Positions 16,732 to 24,688 of a stretch of 64,000 bases of DNA are shown here, piece by piece (the first letter of the stretch is position 1; each line of letters opens with the position of its first letter). Below the pieces are notes generated by a model. That model made no database searches, was not told where the DNA came from, and saw only the letters and a program-made list of their open reading frames with translations. The translations under genes and the position numbers were made by a program. Source of the DNA: Pedobacter zeae (GTDB taxonomy: Bacteria; Bacteroidota; Bacteroidia; Sphingobacteriales; Sphingobacteriaceae); the NCBI RefSeq assembly GCF_014196715.1, contig NZ_JACIEF010000003.1:463874-527873 (forward strand). Reading direction: 5' to 3'.

Positions 16732-17358
16732 ATGAAAAACATTATTATATTTAGTATGCTGATGGGCTTTGGTTTTACTGTTTTTGCTCAAAAAGCAGAC
16801 AGTATTAAAACGCCTAAAATTACACTCAGGGGAATATCAACATCAGGGATTGAACCCTTAATCGTCATTGACGGGAACAAACAATATATCAGAGGCGCAG
16901 CATCACTAAACGGCGTTGATCCCAATAATATCGAATCGGTAAGTATCTTAAAGGATAGTTCAGCAACGGCCCAATATGGAGCTGATGGTTTTGCAGGGGT
17001 AATAGAGGTTAAAACCAAAAATGGTTTTCTGAGCAATAATGATGGGCTTAAAACCAACCCATTAAAAATTGATGAATCTAATTTGAATGGAAAAGTATCA
17101 GGATTTCACGTACGTCCCTTACCCAATACAGAAACTCCCGTGAAAAGGCGATACCTGCTGAACAGAGATTTCGATCCTAAAGCAAAACCACTTTACATTG
17201 TAGACGGAAAAGAGCTTACAGATCTTAACTTGAACGAAGAATCCATTAGATCGATAACGGTGCTAAAAGGTCCGGACCCGCAAAAAATATATGGAGAGAA
17301 AGGCAAAAACGGCGTGATTGTTATAACGACCAAAAAAGCAAGTTCCGGGAAAAACTAA
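16732..17358 (+). CDS. Secreted protein with two TonB-receptor plug-like modules
   Basis: A 208-residue exported protein (signal peptide 1-19, cut after VFA). It contains two copies of a plug-like module: residues 41-96 (PLIVIDGNK, NIESVSILKD, QYGADGFAGVIEVKTK) and 152-201 (PLYIVDGKEL, SIRSITVLKG, IYGEKGKNGVIVITTK). Both resemble the tail of the upstream M56 protein and the plug of SusC-type receptors, but there is no barrel. The protein is 48 bp from the M56 gene and shares its operon. It may be a periplasmic partner of the sensor or a TonB ligand mimic. A terminator follows at 17493. Confidence 0.75.
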   Translation: MKNIIIFSMLMGFGFTVFAQKADSIKTPKITLRGISTSGIEPLIVIDGNKQYIRGAASLNGVDPNNIESVSILKDSSATAQYGADGFAGVIEVKTKNGFLSNNDGLKTNPLKIDESNLNGKVSGFHVRPLPNTETPVKRRYLLNRDFDPKAKPLYIVDGKELTDLNLNEESIRSITVLKGPDPQKIYGEKGKNGVIVITTKKASSGKN

Positions 17359-17492
17359 TATTTGACCCCCTTAATAAAAACAGCGATGAGAAAGCAAATC
17401 ATTTTAGCCCAAACCGGCAGTGATGTGCTTTAATTCGGTAAAGGCAAAAAAAACTGGCAAAATTTAACTTTGTTAAGTTCCTTCCCAAACAC

Positions 17493-17520
17493 AAAACCCC
17501 AGCAAAATTGCCGGGGTTTT
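17493..17520 (+). terminator. Rho-independent terminator of the BlaI/M56 operon
   Basis: AAAACCCC (17493-17500) pairs with GGGGTTTT (17513-17520), with an inner GCAA/TTGC pairing in the loop. Further T-rich sequence (ATGTTTTCTC) follows. It lies about 135 bp after the last gene of the operon. Confidence 0.75.
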
Positions 17521-17856
17521 ATGTTTTCTCTCCTGTCTCGGAAGACTAAATTTAAGAAAATTTTAACGTATCTGCAAATATCACAGAATAAAATTTCTAA
17601 AAATACAAAATTTTAATATGCAAACATAAGATTATTGCGACTTTCGCAAACTTTTATTTTGAAGTAAGTTGGTTGTGCAAGCTTTCGGTTTTTAAAGCCT
17701 ACAGTTTCATTTGTTTTCATAACGATTGGTAAATGGTTAATCTGTAGCAGTTTTAATTACCGGCTTGCTAACAAATCATTAAAAATTATTGATTGTTATA
17801 TTTTATAATAACATCAATTTAGCAGCATTATTGTGCGATAATGATTATAAAACAAA

Positions 17857-17877
17857 AGCCCCCAAAAGGCGGGGGCT
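17857..17877 (-). terminator. Rho-independent terminator of the sdh operon
   Basis: On the minus strand AGCCCCC pairs with GGGGGCT (17857-17863 and 17871-17877) around a 7-nt loop, followed by TTTTGTTTT. It lies 43 bp after the sdhB stop. Confidence 0.85.
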
Positions 17878-17919
17878 CAAGAACTCAGCGGTTAAGCTGA
17901 GTGCACAGTATATTTTATT

Positions 17920-18690
17920 TTAAACCGTTTCTTCTGAAATAAATTTTGCAGATGCAAAATCGCGGTTCATACGGGCAATGTTTTCTAAAGAGATTCCTTT
18001 CGGGCATTCTGCCTCGCAAGCTCCTGTATTGGTACAGTTACCAAAACCTTCAGCATCCATTTGTGCAACCATGCTCTGTACCCTGCGGTAGCGCTCTGGC
18101 TGACCTTGTGGTAACAATGCCAACTGAGAGATCTTAGCGGATACGAATAACATTGCTGAAGCATTTTTGCAGGTTGCCACACATGCACCACAACCGATAC
18201 AAGCTGCGGCTTCGAAAGCAGCATCAGCCTGCATTTTAGGAATTGGCAGGTTGTTGGCATCTTGTGCGTTACCTGTATTTACCGAAATAAAGCCACCGGC
18301 AGCAATAATCCGGTCAAACGCAGAACGATCTACCGTTAAATCTTTCACTACCGGAAAAGCAGCGGCTCTCCAAGGCTCAACAACGATGGTATCGCCATCT
18401 TTGAACGAACGCATATGCAACTGGCAGGTAGTCACCAGGTCTTTTGGTCCATGCGGACGACCGTTGATAAACATGGAGCACATTCCGCAAATTCCTTCAC
18501 GGCAATCATGGTCAAATACAACCGGCTCTTCTCCTTTGTTAATCAATTGTTCGTTTAATACATCAAACATCTCTAAAAAAGACATGTCTGGCGAAATATC
18601 GGTCAGTTTATAATCTACCAAAGCGCCTTTGGTTTTGTTATTTTTTTGACGCCAAACTTTTAGCGTTAAATTCATATTTCCTGTACTCAT
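17920..18690 (-). CDS. sdhB: Succinate dehydrogenase / fumarate reductase iron-sulfur subunit
   Basis: A 256-residue electron-transfer subunit. The N-terminal plant-type ferredoxin domain has the [2Fe-2S] cysteines in [20 protein letters not shown] and in the later CQLH. The C-terminal domain has [11 protein letters not shown] for one cluster and [15 protein letters not shown] for the others. It passes electrons from the SdhA flavin to quinone through the SdhC cytochrome in the membrane. The alternative start MNLTLKVW five codons inside is equally possible. It is the last gene of sdhCAB, separated from sdhA by an 81-bp repetitive spacer. Confidence 0.95.
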   Translation of the reverse strand: MSTGNMNLTLKVWRQKNNKTKGALVDYKLTDISPDMSFLEMFDVLNEQLINKGEEPVVFDHDCREGICGMCSMFINGRPHGPKDLVTTCQLHMRSFKDGDTIVVEPWRAAAFPVVKDLTVDRSAFDRIIAAGGFISVNTGNAQDANNLPIPKMQADAAFEAAACIGCGACVATCKNASAMLFVSAKISQLALLPQGQPERYRRVQSMVAQMDAEGFGNCTNTGACEAECPKGISLENIARMNRDFASAKFISEETV

Positions 18691-18695
18691 GGTAT

Positions 18696-18768
18696 CTCAG
18701 ATTTGAGATTTGAGAGGTTAGATATGAGGACCAAGATTTTCATCTCATGCCTCACATCTCACATCTCT
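18696..18768. repeat. Low-complexity inverted repeat between sdhA and sdhB
   Basis: The spacer contains two near copies of GATTTGA and two of CACATCTC. GAGATTTGAGA (18705-18715) is the reverse complement of TCTCACATCTC (18757-18767) with one mismatch, so the intergenic RNA can fold into a long imperfect hairpin inside the sdh transcript. Confidence 0.55.
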
Positions 18769-18771
18769 TAT

Positions 18772-20751
18772 CTATTTATAACTTCTTTGTGCTACTTTAA
18801 TATTTTCAAACTTCAGCTCTTCTTTGTGAAGTTCGAAGTTTACACCTTCTTTAAATTCCCAAGCAGCTACATAAGCATAGTTCTCATCATCACGTAGTGC
18901 TTCGCCTTCTTCTGTTTGATACTCTTCACGGAAGTGTCCGCCGCAGCTTTCGTTACGGTTTAAAGCATCGATACACATTAACTCTCCAAGCTCGATAAAA
19001 TCGGCTACGCGGCCAGCTTTCTCCAGTTCGGTGTTCAGCTCATCTGCTGTTCCCGGTACCCGTACATCGCTCCAGAATTCAGCGCGTAAAGCCCTGATTT
19101 CTTCGATCGCCTCTTTTAAACCTTTTTCGTTACGGGCCATACCACATTTCTCCCACATAATGTGACCTAAACGTTTGTGGAAGTGATCTACCGATTTGGT
19201 TCCTTTAATGTTGATTAAAGTATTTAAAATCCCTACAGCTCTTTCCTCGGCTTCAACAAAGGCAGGATGATCAGTAGGAATTGCTTTTATCGAAATCTCT
19301 TTCGATAAATAAGCACCAATGGTATAAGGAAGAACGAAATAACCATCGGCCAAGCCCTGCATTAAGGCAGATGCACCTAAGCGGTTTGCGCCATGATCTG
19401 AGAAGTTCGCTTCTCCTGTACAATATAAACCCGGCACGGATGTCATTAGATTATAATCAACCCAAAGCCCACCCATGGTATAGTGAACCGCAGGGTAGAT
19501 ACGCATTGGTGTTTCGTAAGGATTCTCACCGGTAATCTGTGCATACATATCGAACAGGTTACCGTATTTTTCCTTAATTACTGCCGTACCTAAACGCATG
19601 CAGGTTTCTTTATCCGGATTGTGATTACCTGCTTTAGCAGCTTCGATTCTTCCGTACCGCTCAGTATTGGCTTTAAAATCTAAGTAAACAGCCAGTTTAG
19701 AAGCACCTACACCATAGCCGGCATCGCAACGCTCTTTAGCTGCACGCGAAGCCACGTCACGCGGAACCAGGTTACCAAAAGCAGGATAACGTCGCTCTAA
19801 ATAATAGTCTCTTTCATCTTCAGGAATTTCTGAAGGTTTACGGGTATCGTCTTTCTTTTTAGGCACCCAGATTCGTCCGTCGTTACGCAACGATTCCGAC
19901 ATCAGGGTTAATTTAGACTGGTGATCGCCTGAAACCGGGATACAGGTTGGGTGGATTTGGGTATAACAAGGGTTGGCAAAATAAGCACCTTGTTTATGGG
20001 CTTTCCAGGCTGCTGTAACGTTACTGCCCATCGCATTGGTAGAAAGGTAGAAAACGTTTCCATAACCACCGGTTCCCAATACTACTGCATGGCCGAAATG
20101 ACGCTCAATTTCACCTGTAATTAAGTTACGGGCAATAATGCCACGTGCTTTGCCATCGATTTTTACCACTTCAAGCATTTCGTGGCGGGTATACATTTCT
20201 ACTTTACCCATACCGATCTGGCGTTCTAAAGCAGAATATGCACCTAATAATAACTGCTGGCCGGTTTGACCCGCAGCATAAAAAGTACGTTGTACCTGGG
20301 TACCACCAAATGAACGGTTATCCAATAAACCACCATATTCGCGGGCCAAAGGAACCCCCTGTGCCACGCACTGGTCTATAATATTGGCACTAACCTCTGC
20401 CAAACGGTGTACATTGGCTTCACGTGCTCTATAATCGCCTCCTTTAATTGTATCGTAAAATAAACGGTATATGCTATCGCCATCATTCTGATAGTTTTTA
20501 GCGGCATTGATACCACCCTGGGCGGCGATTGAATGTGCCCTGCGAGGTGAATCCTGGAAACAGAAACATTTAACTTTATAACCCATTTCGGCTAAAGTAG
20601 CAGCAGCTGAAGCACCTGCCAAACCTGAGCCTACAATAATTACCTCAATAGTTCTTTTGTTCGATGGGTTCACCAAAGGCACAGAAGACTTATATTTTGT
20701 CCATTTGCTGGCTAATTCGCCTTCTGGAATATTTGAATTCATATCTGACAT
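18772..20751 (-). CDS. sdhA: Succinate dehydrogenase / fumarate reductase flavoprotein subunit
   Basis: A 659-residue flavoprotein oxidising succinate to fumarate in the TCA cycle. The FAD-binding motif is [13 protein letters not shown] (about 38-50), and the covalent FAD histidine is H73 in [11 protein letters not shown]. Active-site stretches include [13 protein letters not shown], the capping domain and [19 protein letters not shown]. The start is set at the ATG at 20751, 17 bp after the sdhC stop; a longer frame reaching 20841 would overlap sdhC. The size and lack of a Tat signal fit the Bacteroidota three-subunit (B-type) enzyme. Confidence 0.95.
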   Translation of the reverse strand: MSDMNSNIPEGELASKWTKYKSSVPLVNPSNKRTIEVIIVGSGLAGASAAATLAEMGYKVKCFCFQDSPRRAHSIAAQGGINAAKNYQNDGDSIYRLFYDTIKGGDYRAREANVHRLAEVSANIIDQCVAQGVPLAREYGGLLDNRSFGGTQVQRTFYAAGQTGQQLLLGAYSALERQIGMGKVEMYTRHEMLEVVKIDGKARGIIARNLITGEIERHFGHAVVLGTGGYGNVFYLSTNAMGSNVTAAWKAHKQGAYFANPCYTQIHPTCIPVSGDHQSKLTLMSESLRNDGRIWVPKKKDDTRKPSEIPEDERDYYLERRYPAFGNLVPRDVASRAAKERCDAGYGVGASKLAVYLDFKANTERYGRIEAAKAGNHNPDKETCMRLGTAVIKEKYGNLFDMYAQITGENPYETPMRIYPAVHYTMGGLWVDYNLMTSVPGLYCTGEANFSDHGANRLGASALMQGLADGYFVLPYTIGAYLSKEISIKAIPTDHPAFVEAEERAVGILNTLINIKGTKSVDHFHKRLGHIMWEKCGMARNEKGLKEAIEEIRALRAEFWSDVRVPGTADELNTELEKAGRVADFIELGELMCIDALNRNESCGGHFREEYQTEEGEALRDDENYAYVAAWEFKEGVNFELHKEELKFENIKVAQRSYK

Positions 20752-20768
20752 ATCTTTTGTGCTGAAAA

Positions 20769-21449
20769 TTATTGAATAAGACCGAAATAAACTGCAATCG
20801 GCATGGCTGCAAAAAGGATCGAAATAATGATCGAATACCAAACGCCTACACTTTTAATCATACCATTATATTTGGAGTGGTTCCAGCCCATAGTTTGGAA
20901 AGCTGATGCAAAACCATGTAACAGGTGATAGCATAAAGAGAACATGGCCAAAATGTATACCGCTAACCTTACCGGATCCTGGAATTTTTCTTTCATTACC
21001 GCGTAAAGATCCTCATGTCCGTTGGCATCAACCGTTGGGATACCTGTAAAACGGGAAACCACCCAAAAATCTTTCAGGTGAACCACCAAAAAGATCAATA
21101 AAAGTGTACCCAGCAAACCCATCGACCGGCTATACCATTTGCTATTTGCCTTTCCGTCGTTTACAGCATATTTAACAGGCCTGGCCTTTTGGTTCTGCAA
21201 GGTTAACCGTAATGCCTGAAAAATGTGCACAAGCAAACCAATAAACAACACTATTTCACCGGCCCGGATAATCCAGTTGGTGGCCATAAAGTGTGCGCCT
21301 ACGTTGAATGTTAAACCACCGTCGTTAATAAAAATCAAAGCATTAATACCGCAGTGTACAATTAAAAAAAGTATCAGGAACAAACCTGTAATACCCATGA
21401 TGAATTTCTTCCCTATTGATGAAGAAAATGCATTTCCGAAACCACTCAT
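20769..21449 (-). CDS. sdhC: Succinate dehydrogenase cytochrome b subunit
   Basis: A 226-residue membrane anchor with about five TM helices (near 12-33, 57-80, 103-124, 153-173 and 199-222). Several His residues in helices (in [36 protein letters not shown]) are suited to ligate two hemes b, as in B-type succinate:quinone reductases. This single subunit replaces SdhC plus SdhD. It is the first gene of sdhCAB, behind a candidate promoter at 21479-21486. Confidence 0.93.
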   Translation of the reverse strand: MSGFGNAFSSSIGKKFIMGITGLFLILFLIVHCGINALIFINDGGLTFNVGAHFMATNWIIRAGEIVLFIGLLVHIFQALRLTLQNQKARPVKYAVNDGKANSKWYSRSMGLLGTLLLIFLVVHLKDFWVVSRFTGIPTVDANGHEDLYAVMKEKFQDPVRLAVYILAMFSLCYHLLHGFASAFQTMGWNHSKYNGMIKSVGVWYSIIISILFAAMPIAVYFGLIQ

Positions 21450-21478
21450 TTGATTAGGATTTATATCTAAATTTCTTG

Positions 21479-21486
21479 CAAAAGTA
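21479..21486 (-). promoter_or_regulatory. -7 promoter element of sdhCAB
   Basis: On the minus strand TACTTTTG matches TAnnTTTG and lies 29 nt before the sdhC ATG. About 20 bp further upstream the sequence reads TTTAT, a weak -33 element. Confidence 0.45.
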
Positions 21487-21656
21487 TCTAATTATGAGTT
21501 TAATTTATAAACGAATATGACAAAACAACGATAAAACTTTTATTTAGAAACATTCTAAAGCATATTCAGATTTAATCGAAAGATTGAGGGGTTATTCGTG
21601 GTTTAAACATTGATTATGGGCGTGAAAAGAAAATTTAATCGGAACAAACAAAAAAC

Positions 21657-21672
21657 AACTAATTTTTTAGTT
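21657..21672. promoter_or_regulatory. BlaI-like palindrome before the thioredoxin-fold lipoprotein gene
   Basis: AACTAA-TTTT-TTAGTT is a perfect inverted repeat that differs from the palindrome at 14299-14314 (AACTAATTAATTAGTT) only in the two central bases. It ends 25 bp before the ATG at 21698. This may be a second binding site of the same repressor. Confidence 0.5.
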
Positions 21673-21697
21673 ATATTGCGTGATCAAACCTTCATCA

Positions 21698-22822
21698 ATG
21701 AAAAAGTACCTCTGCATCATCGCCTTATCTGCCTGTTTATTTACAGCCTGCGATCCTAAACCTGCTGTATTTGAACTCGAAACCAAAAACTTCGGTCCCA
21801 ACGCAGTAGTCTCTATCCAAAGTTCGGAAAACAATGAGACCTTAAAAGCCGAAAATATCACCAACGGCAATCAAACATTTAAGATCAATATACCCAAAAA
21901 GGGTTATGCCATATTGAAAACCCAAGACAACGAAAATAAAGAAGAATTTTATTTTTATCTGGACAAAGGCAGTTATAAAGGCATTCTGGACGGTGCAAAA
22001 AGCAACACTTACCCATTCACTGCTGTTCCAACACAGCAAGGAGAAGAATTTATCAATTTCTATAAGTTGAAAAAAAATATGAGTAAAAATTTGTTTGACA
22101 GTTTAGCTATCGCAGAACATGAATTTGACATCGCTACACGCAGTAATATAATGGAAAAGGCAAAAAAAGTGGATATCTGGAGGGAGAAAAAACATCAGTC
22201 CGAGCTGGAGGAGATTAAAGCTTTTGCTAAAAAATACCCAACATCTGAAGCAACCATTTTTTTACTGAACAGGTTTGGAAGAGCAGATTCTGAAACCAAA
22301 AAGTACCTGTCTATTTTTAAAAGTTTAGACCAGGATGTACAGGAAAGCAAAATGGGTAAAAAGCTATTCGCAGAAATTATGCAGGCCAACCAAATGATGG
22401 CCGGAAACAAAATGCCCAATATTGAGGGTGAAACACCTGATGGGAAAAAATTTGACCTGAGTATCCTGAAAAGAGTCAACCTGGTGATCTGCTGGGTTTC
22501 CTACAGTGGAAAAAGCAGAAAGAATAATAAGGTACTGGTTGATCTGTACGAGAAATACAGACATCAGAACGTAGAATTTATCGGCGTATCGTACGACAAG
22601 AACAAAGATAGCTGGGAAAAAATAATTAAAGCGGATAAACTTATTTGGCCGCAATACTCTGATCTTTTAGGGGCAAAATCGCCTAATGCAAAAAATCTGA
22701 GCAATTATAACGCAACCTACTTTTTTTTAGTCGATAAAAATGGTATCGTGTTAAGCAATAACGATCTAACGTTGGATTTTGTTGATAGTGAGCTCAGTAA
22801 ATATCTGGCCGGGAGGAAATAA
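21698..22822 (+). CDS. Lipoprotein with thioredoxin-like fold lacking the CxxC site
   Basis: A 374-residue protein; the ATG at 21698 gives a normal lipoprotein signal (MKKYLCIIALSACLFTAC, lipobox LFTAC with Cys18), while the longer frame starts at a GTG. The middle part (about 20-235) resembles the DUF4369/TlpA-type N-terminal domain of Bacteroidota disulfide reductases. The C-terminal part (about 240-374) is a TlpA/AhpC-like thioredoxin fold (NMPNIEGETPDGKKFDLS-like entry, FIGVSYDKNKDSW). At the redox site the usual WCxxC is WVSYSGKS (266-273): both cysteines are serines. It is therefore probably not a disulfide enzyme. A BlaI-like palindrome lies before it. Confidence 0.8.
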   Translation: MKKYLCIIALSACLFTACDPKPAVFELETKNFGPNAVVSIQSSENNETLKAENITNGNQTFKINIPKKGYAILKTQDNENKEEFYFYLDKGSYKGILDGAKSNTYPFTAVPTQQGEEFINFYKLKKNMSKNLFDSLAIAEHEFDIATRSNIMEKAKKVDIWREKKHQSELEEIKAFAKKYPTSEATIFLLNRFGRADSETKKYLSIFKSLDQDVQESKMGKKLFAEIMQANQMMAGNKMPNIEGETPDGKKFDLSILKRVNLVICWVSYSGKSRKNNKVLVDLYEKYRHQNVEFIGVSYDKNKDSWEKIIKADKLIWPQYSDLLGAKSPNAKNLSNYNATYFFLVDKNGIVLSNNDLTLDFVDSELSKYLAGRK

Positions 22823-22846
22823 ACAAAATCTGATTCCATAAAAAAG

Positions 22847-22866
22847 TCCCGGTTTGCACCGGGACC
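22847..22866. terminator. Bidirectional terminator
   Basis: GTCCCGGT (22847-22854) pairs with ACCGGGAC (22859-22866) around TTGC; A-runs precede and CTTTT follows, so both the plus-strand lipoprotein gene and the minus-strand cold shock gene can end here. Confidence 0.85.
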
Positions 22867-22893
22867 TTTTACGATTTATGTGTTGGAGTTTTC

Positions 22894-23085
22894 TTAAGCT
22901 ACTTTAACATTTACCGCGTTTAGGCCTTTTCTACCTTCTTCTACATCGTAGTTTACGGTATCATTCTCGCGAATGTTGTCGATTAAGCCTGAAGCATGAA
23001 CAAAAATTTCGGCATCGCCATTTGAAGGGATGATAAATCCGAAACCTTTTGTTTCATTAAAAAATTTTACTGTTCCTTGTTGCAT
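22894..23085 (-). CDS. Cold shock domain protein (CspA family)
   Basis: A 63-residue single cold shock domain that binds single-stranded RNA and DNA and melts RNA secondary structure. RNP1 is KGFGFI (about 13-18) and RNP2 is EIFVHASGL (about 26-34). The usual length is 65-70 residues. A good promoter lies close upstream (23108-23138), leaving a 5' leader of only about 15-20 nt, so it lacks the long thermosensing leader of E. coli cspA. It shares a bidirectional terminator with the lipoprotein gene. Confidence 0.95.
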   Translation of the reverse strand: MQQGTVKFFNETKGFGFIIPSNGDAEIFVHASGLIDNIRENDTVNYDVEEGRKGLNAVNVKVA

Positions 23086-23107
23086 TATATTGTATTTTAA
23101 TTTGCAC

Positions 23108-23138
23108 CAAAGATATACTTAAATACCTATAGATCAAT
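23108..23138 (-). promoter_or_regulatory. Promoter of the cold shock gene
   Basis: On the minus strand the -7 element TATCTTTG (23108-23115) is a full match to TAnnTTTG, and ATTG (23135-23138) stands 19 bp upstream as -33 element. The rest of the 310-bp spacer up to 23395 shows no gene; it is AT-rich near 23140 and otherwise featureless. Confidence 0.65.
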
Positions 23139-23395
23139 TTTTTATTTTTTTTATTTAAATAAGGTCCAAATAGATTGACTATATGCCCTTTAGCTACCTT
23201 TTAAGCCTGAAGTTCACCCCATTAATACCCGATCCACCCCCCGGTTCTAACGGTAAATCAGGCTAAAAACTGACTTTCGTTCCGGTTTTCCAATCAAAAA
23301 AACATCGCCGGCGGCAAAAAAACACCTTGCCTTAATTGTTTTCTAATAGCGGATCACAGCGAAAAAGATAACCCTGCCACAGAATAAGTGTAAAT

Positions 23396-23899
23396 TTAGC
23401 TGTAAACGAGGGTTTCTCGCTGCTCATAATTCACCGTCAGATTTTCGGTAATTTTTATTACCAGGGTTTCCTCTTCCTTACCACTATAGCTTAAAATCAT
23501 TAAATCGCCGATGATTTCGTGCAGGATTAATTTCGGACTGGTATAGGTAATGGAAACTACATGAGCACCTTTATTCAGCAGGTCGGAATCATAGATATGT
23601 AATTCAGCCCAATCAAAAAGTACCGGGCGCTCTTCGAGATCGCTTAATACCGGCATTTTACCTTCTAATGCCGTGATATTGTTCATTACTGCGTATTGCA
23701 ATTTCTGGTGCAAAGCATTCGCTTTACTATTGGCCTGCTGCATTTGCGAGAAAGTATGCAGGTGCCGGTCTAGGCTGTATATTTTTGATCTTTTTTGAAA
23801 TTCTTTATAGGTATCGTGAAATATGCGTCTTTCAAAATCGGTTCTGCACATGAAATTAAAATATTGTACTACGCTGAGGTTGATGTGAGCTAAAGCCAT
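23396..23899 (-). CDS. Hypothetical protein
   Basis: A 167-residue protein of unknown function, soluble, with no signal peptide. The first half is mostly helical and basic (FERRIFHDTYKEFQKRSKIY, about 22-41, then SLDRHLHTFSQMQQANSK). The second half has alternating strands (VVSITYTSPKLILHEIIGDL, LVIKITENLTVNYEQRE). It has ordinary codon use and a plausible ATG start, and no gene partner on either side. I do not recognise the family. A small secreted or regulatory role cannot be inferred. Confidence 0.65.
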   Translation of the reverse strand: MALAHINLSVVQYFNFMCRTDFERRIFHDTYKEFQKRSKIYSLDRHLHTFSQMQQANSKANALHQKLQYAVMNNITALEGKMPVLSDLEERPVLFDWAELHIYDSDLLNKGAHVVSITYTSPKLILHEIIGDLMILSYSGKEEETLVIKITENLTVNYEQRETLVYS

Positions 23900-24287
23900 A
23901 ATAATAACACGGTTTGGGTTGTTGATTCAAATATGGAACAATAAAAAAAATTAATCGACAGAATATCGGTAAACACTGATTATCAATCGGTAAACAACTA
24001 AGCTAAATCATGATTATGAAAAACGGATGAATATTGGTTTGCGTATAACAAACATTACTGATCCGTGAAGATTTAAGGTATTTTAACAATTAAGCCCTGC
24101 AAATGCCTGATGATACCTCAGGGCAACTGCCGATAGTCACTAATCCATAGAACAGGGCATCTGGCATCCCCGGATATGTTCTCCATGTTCATGCCAATAA
24201 AAAGAACAAGCCGTTCATTTTTTAAAACCCTTTTATGGCCAGAGGGTTATTATTATACAAAACATTTATAACTAAATAATTACCGAT
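23900..24287. other. 388-bp spacer without a gene
   Basis: No frame is supported. Close to the copper-protein gene there is a small hairpin (AACCCT/AGGGTT near 24228-24250), which would lie in or near its leader. Direct near-copies ATCGGTAAACA and ATCGGTAAACA occur near 23966 and 23987. Nothing else is assigned. Confidence 0.55.
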
Positions 24288-24632
24288 ATGGAAACGAGAA
24301 ACAACCATGGTTTAATCCAGGCTTTATTGGATTGTGCGTTAGCATGCGAACATTGTGCTTCATCGTGTTTGAAGGAAGAAGATATTAACATGATGGTTGA
24401 GTGCATTAAACTCGACCGGGATTGTGCAGACATCTGTACCCAGGCGGCCAGGTTATTGCAGAGAGAGTCAGTTATTGCCCATCAATACCTGTTGCTTTGC
24501 GAGAAAATATGCAGGCTTTGTGCGGAGGAATGCAGCAAACATGACCATGAACATTGCAGACAATGTGCAGTAGCCTGTGAAGAATGTGCGGAGGCCTGCC
24601 ATGCCCACCATGAACCGATCAATCAGGACTAA
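24288..24632 (+). CDS. Four-helix bundle copper-binding protein (Csp-like, DUF326)
   Basis: A 114-residue protein with 16 cysteines in helical patterns: C16-x3-C20-x2-C23-x3-C27, then C39, C46-x3-C50, C71-x3-C75-x2-C78-x3-C82 and C90-x2-C93-x3-C97-x2-C100-x3-C104. This is the pattern of the Csp/DUF326 family, in which Cys-lined four-helix bundles store many Cu(I) ions. There is no signal peptide, so it is cytosolic like Csp3. No copper exporter or CueR-like gene is adjacent. The last helix ends in a His-rich tail (HAHH). A terminator follows at 24638. Confidence 0.9.
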   Translation: METRNNHGLIQALLDCALACEHCASSCLKEEDINMMVECIKLDRDCADICTQAARLLQRESVIAHQYLLLCEKICRLCAEECSKHDHEHCRQCAVACEECAEACHAHHEPINQD

Positions 24633-24637
24633 AAAGA

Positions 24638-24667
24638 AAAGCCTCCTGACGAAAATCAGGAGGCTTT
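24638..24667. terminator. Bidirectional terminator
   Basis: A 12-bp perfect stem (AAAGCCTCCTGA at 24638-24649 and its complement at 24656-24667) with loop CGAAAA. It stands between the convergent copper-protein and Do-protease genes, with A/T tracts on both sides. Confidence 0.88.
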
Positions 24668-24688
24668 ATCAAAATTGATTACAACCAA

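Larger units (their letters stand above)
17359..17919. other. 561-bp spacer without a gene, with a terminator at each end
   Basis: No coding frame is supported. The left part carries the terminator of the BlaI operon (17493-17520), the right part the terminator of the sdh operon (17857-17877). Between them the DNA is AT-rich, with a small inverted repeat CATTAT/ATAATG near 17825-17843 and nothing else that I can assign. Confidence 0.7.

Noticed and set aside
18167-18613. 148-codon frame opposite sdhB
   Set aside because: It mirrors the sdhB coding sequence and has no family features.
20752-20841. N-terminal extension of sdhA
   Set aside because: It would overlap sdhC by 73 bp and adds residues unlike SdhA; the ATG at 20751 matches the family start.
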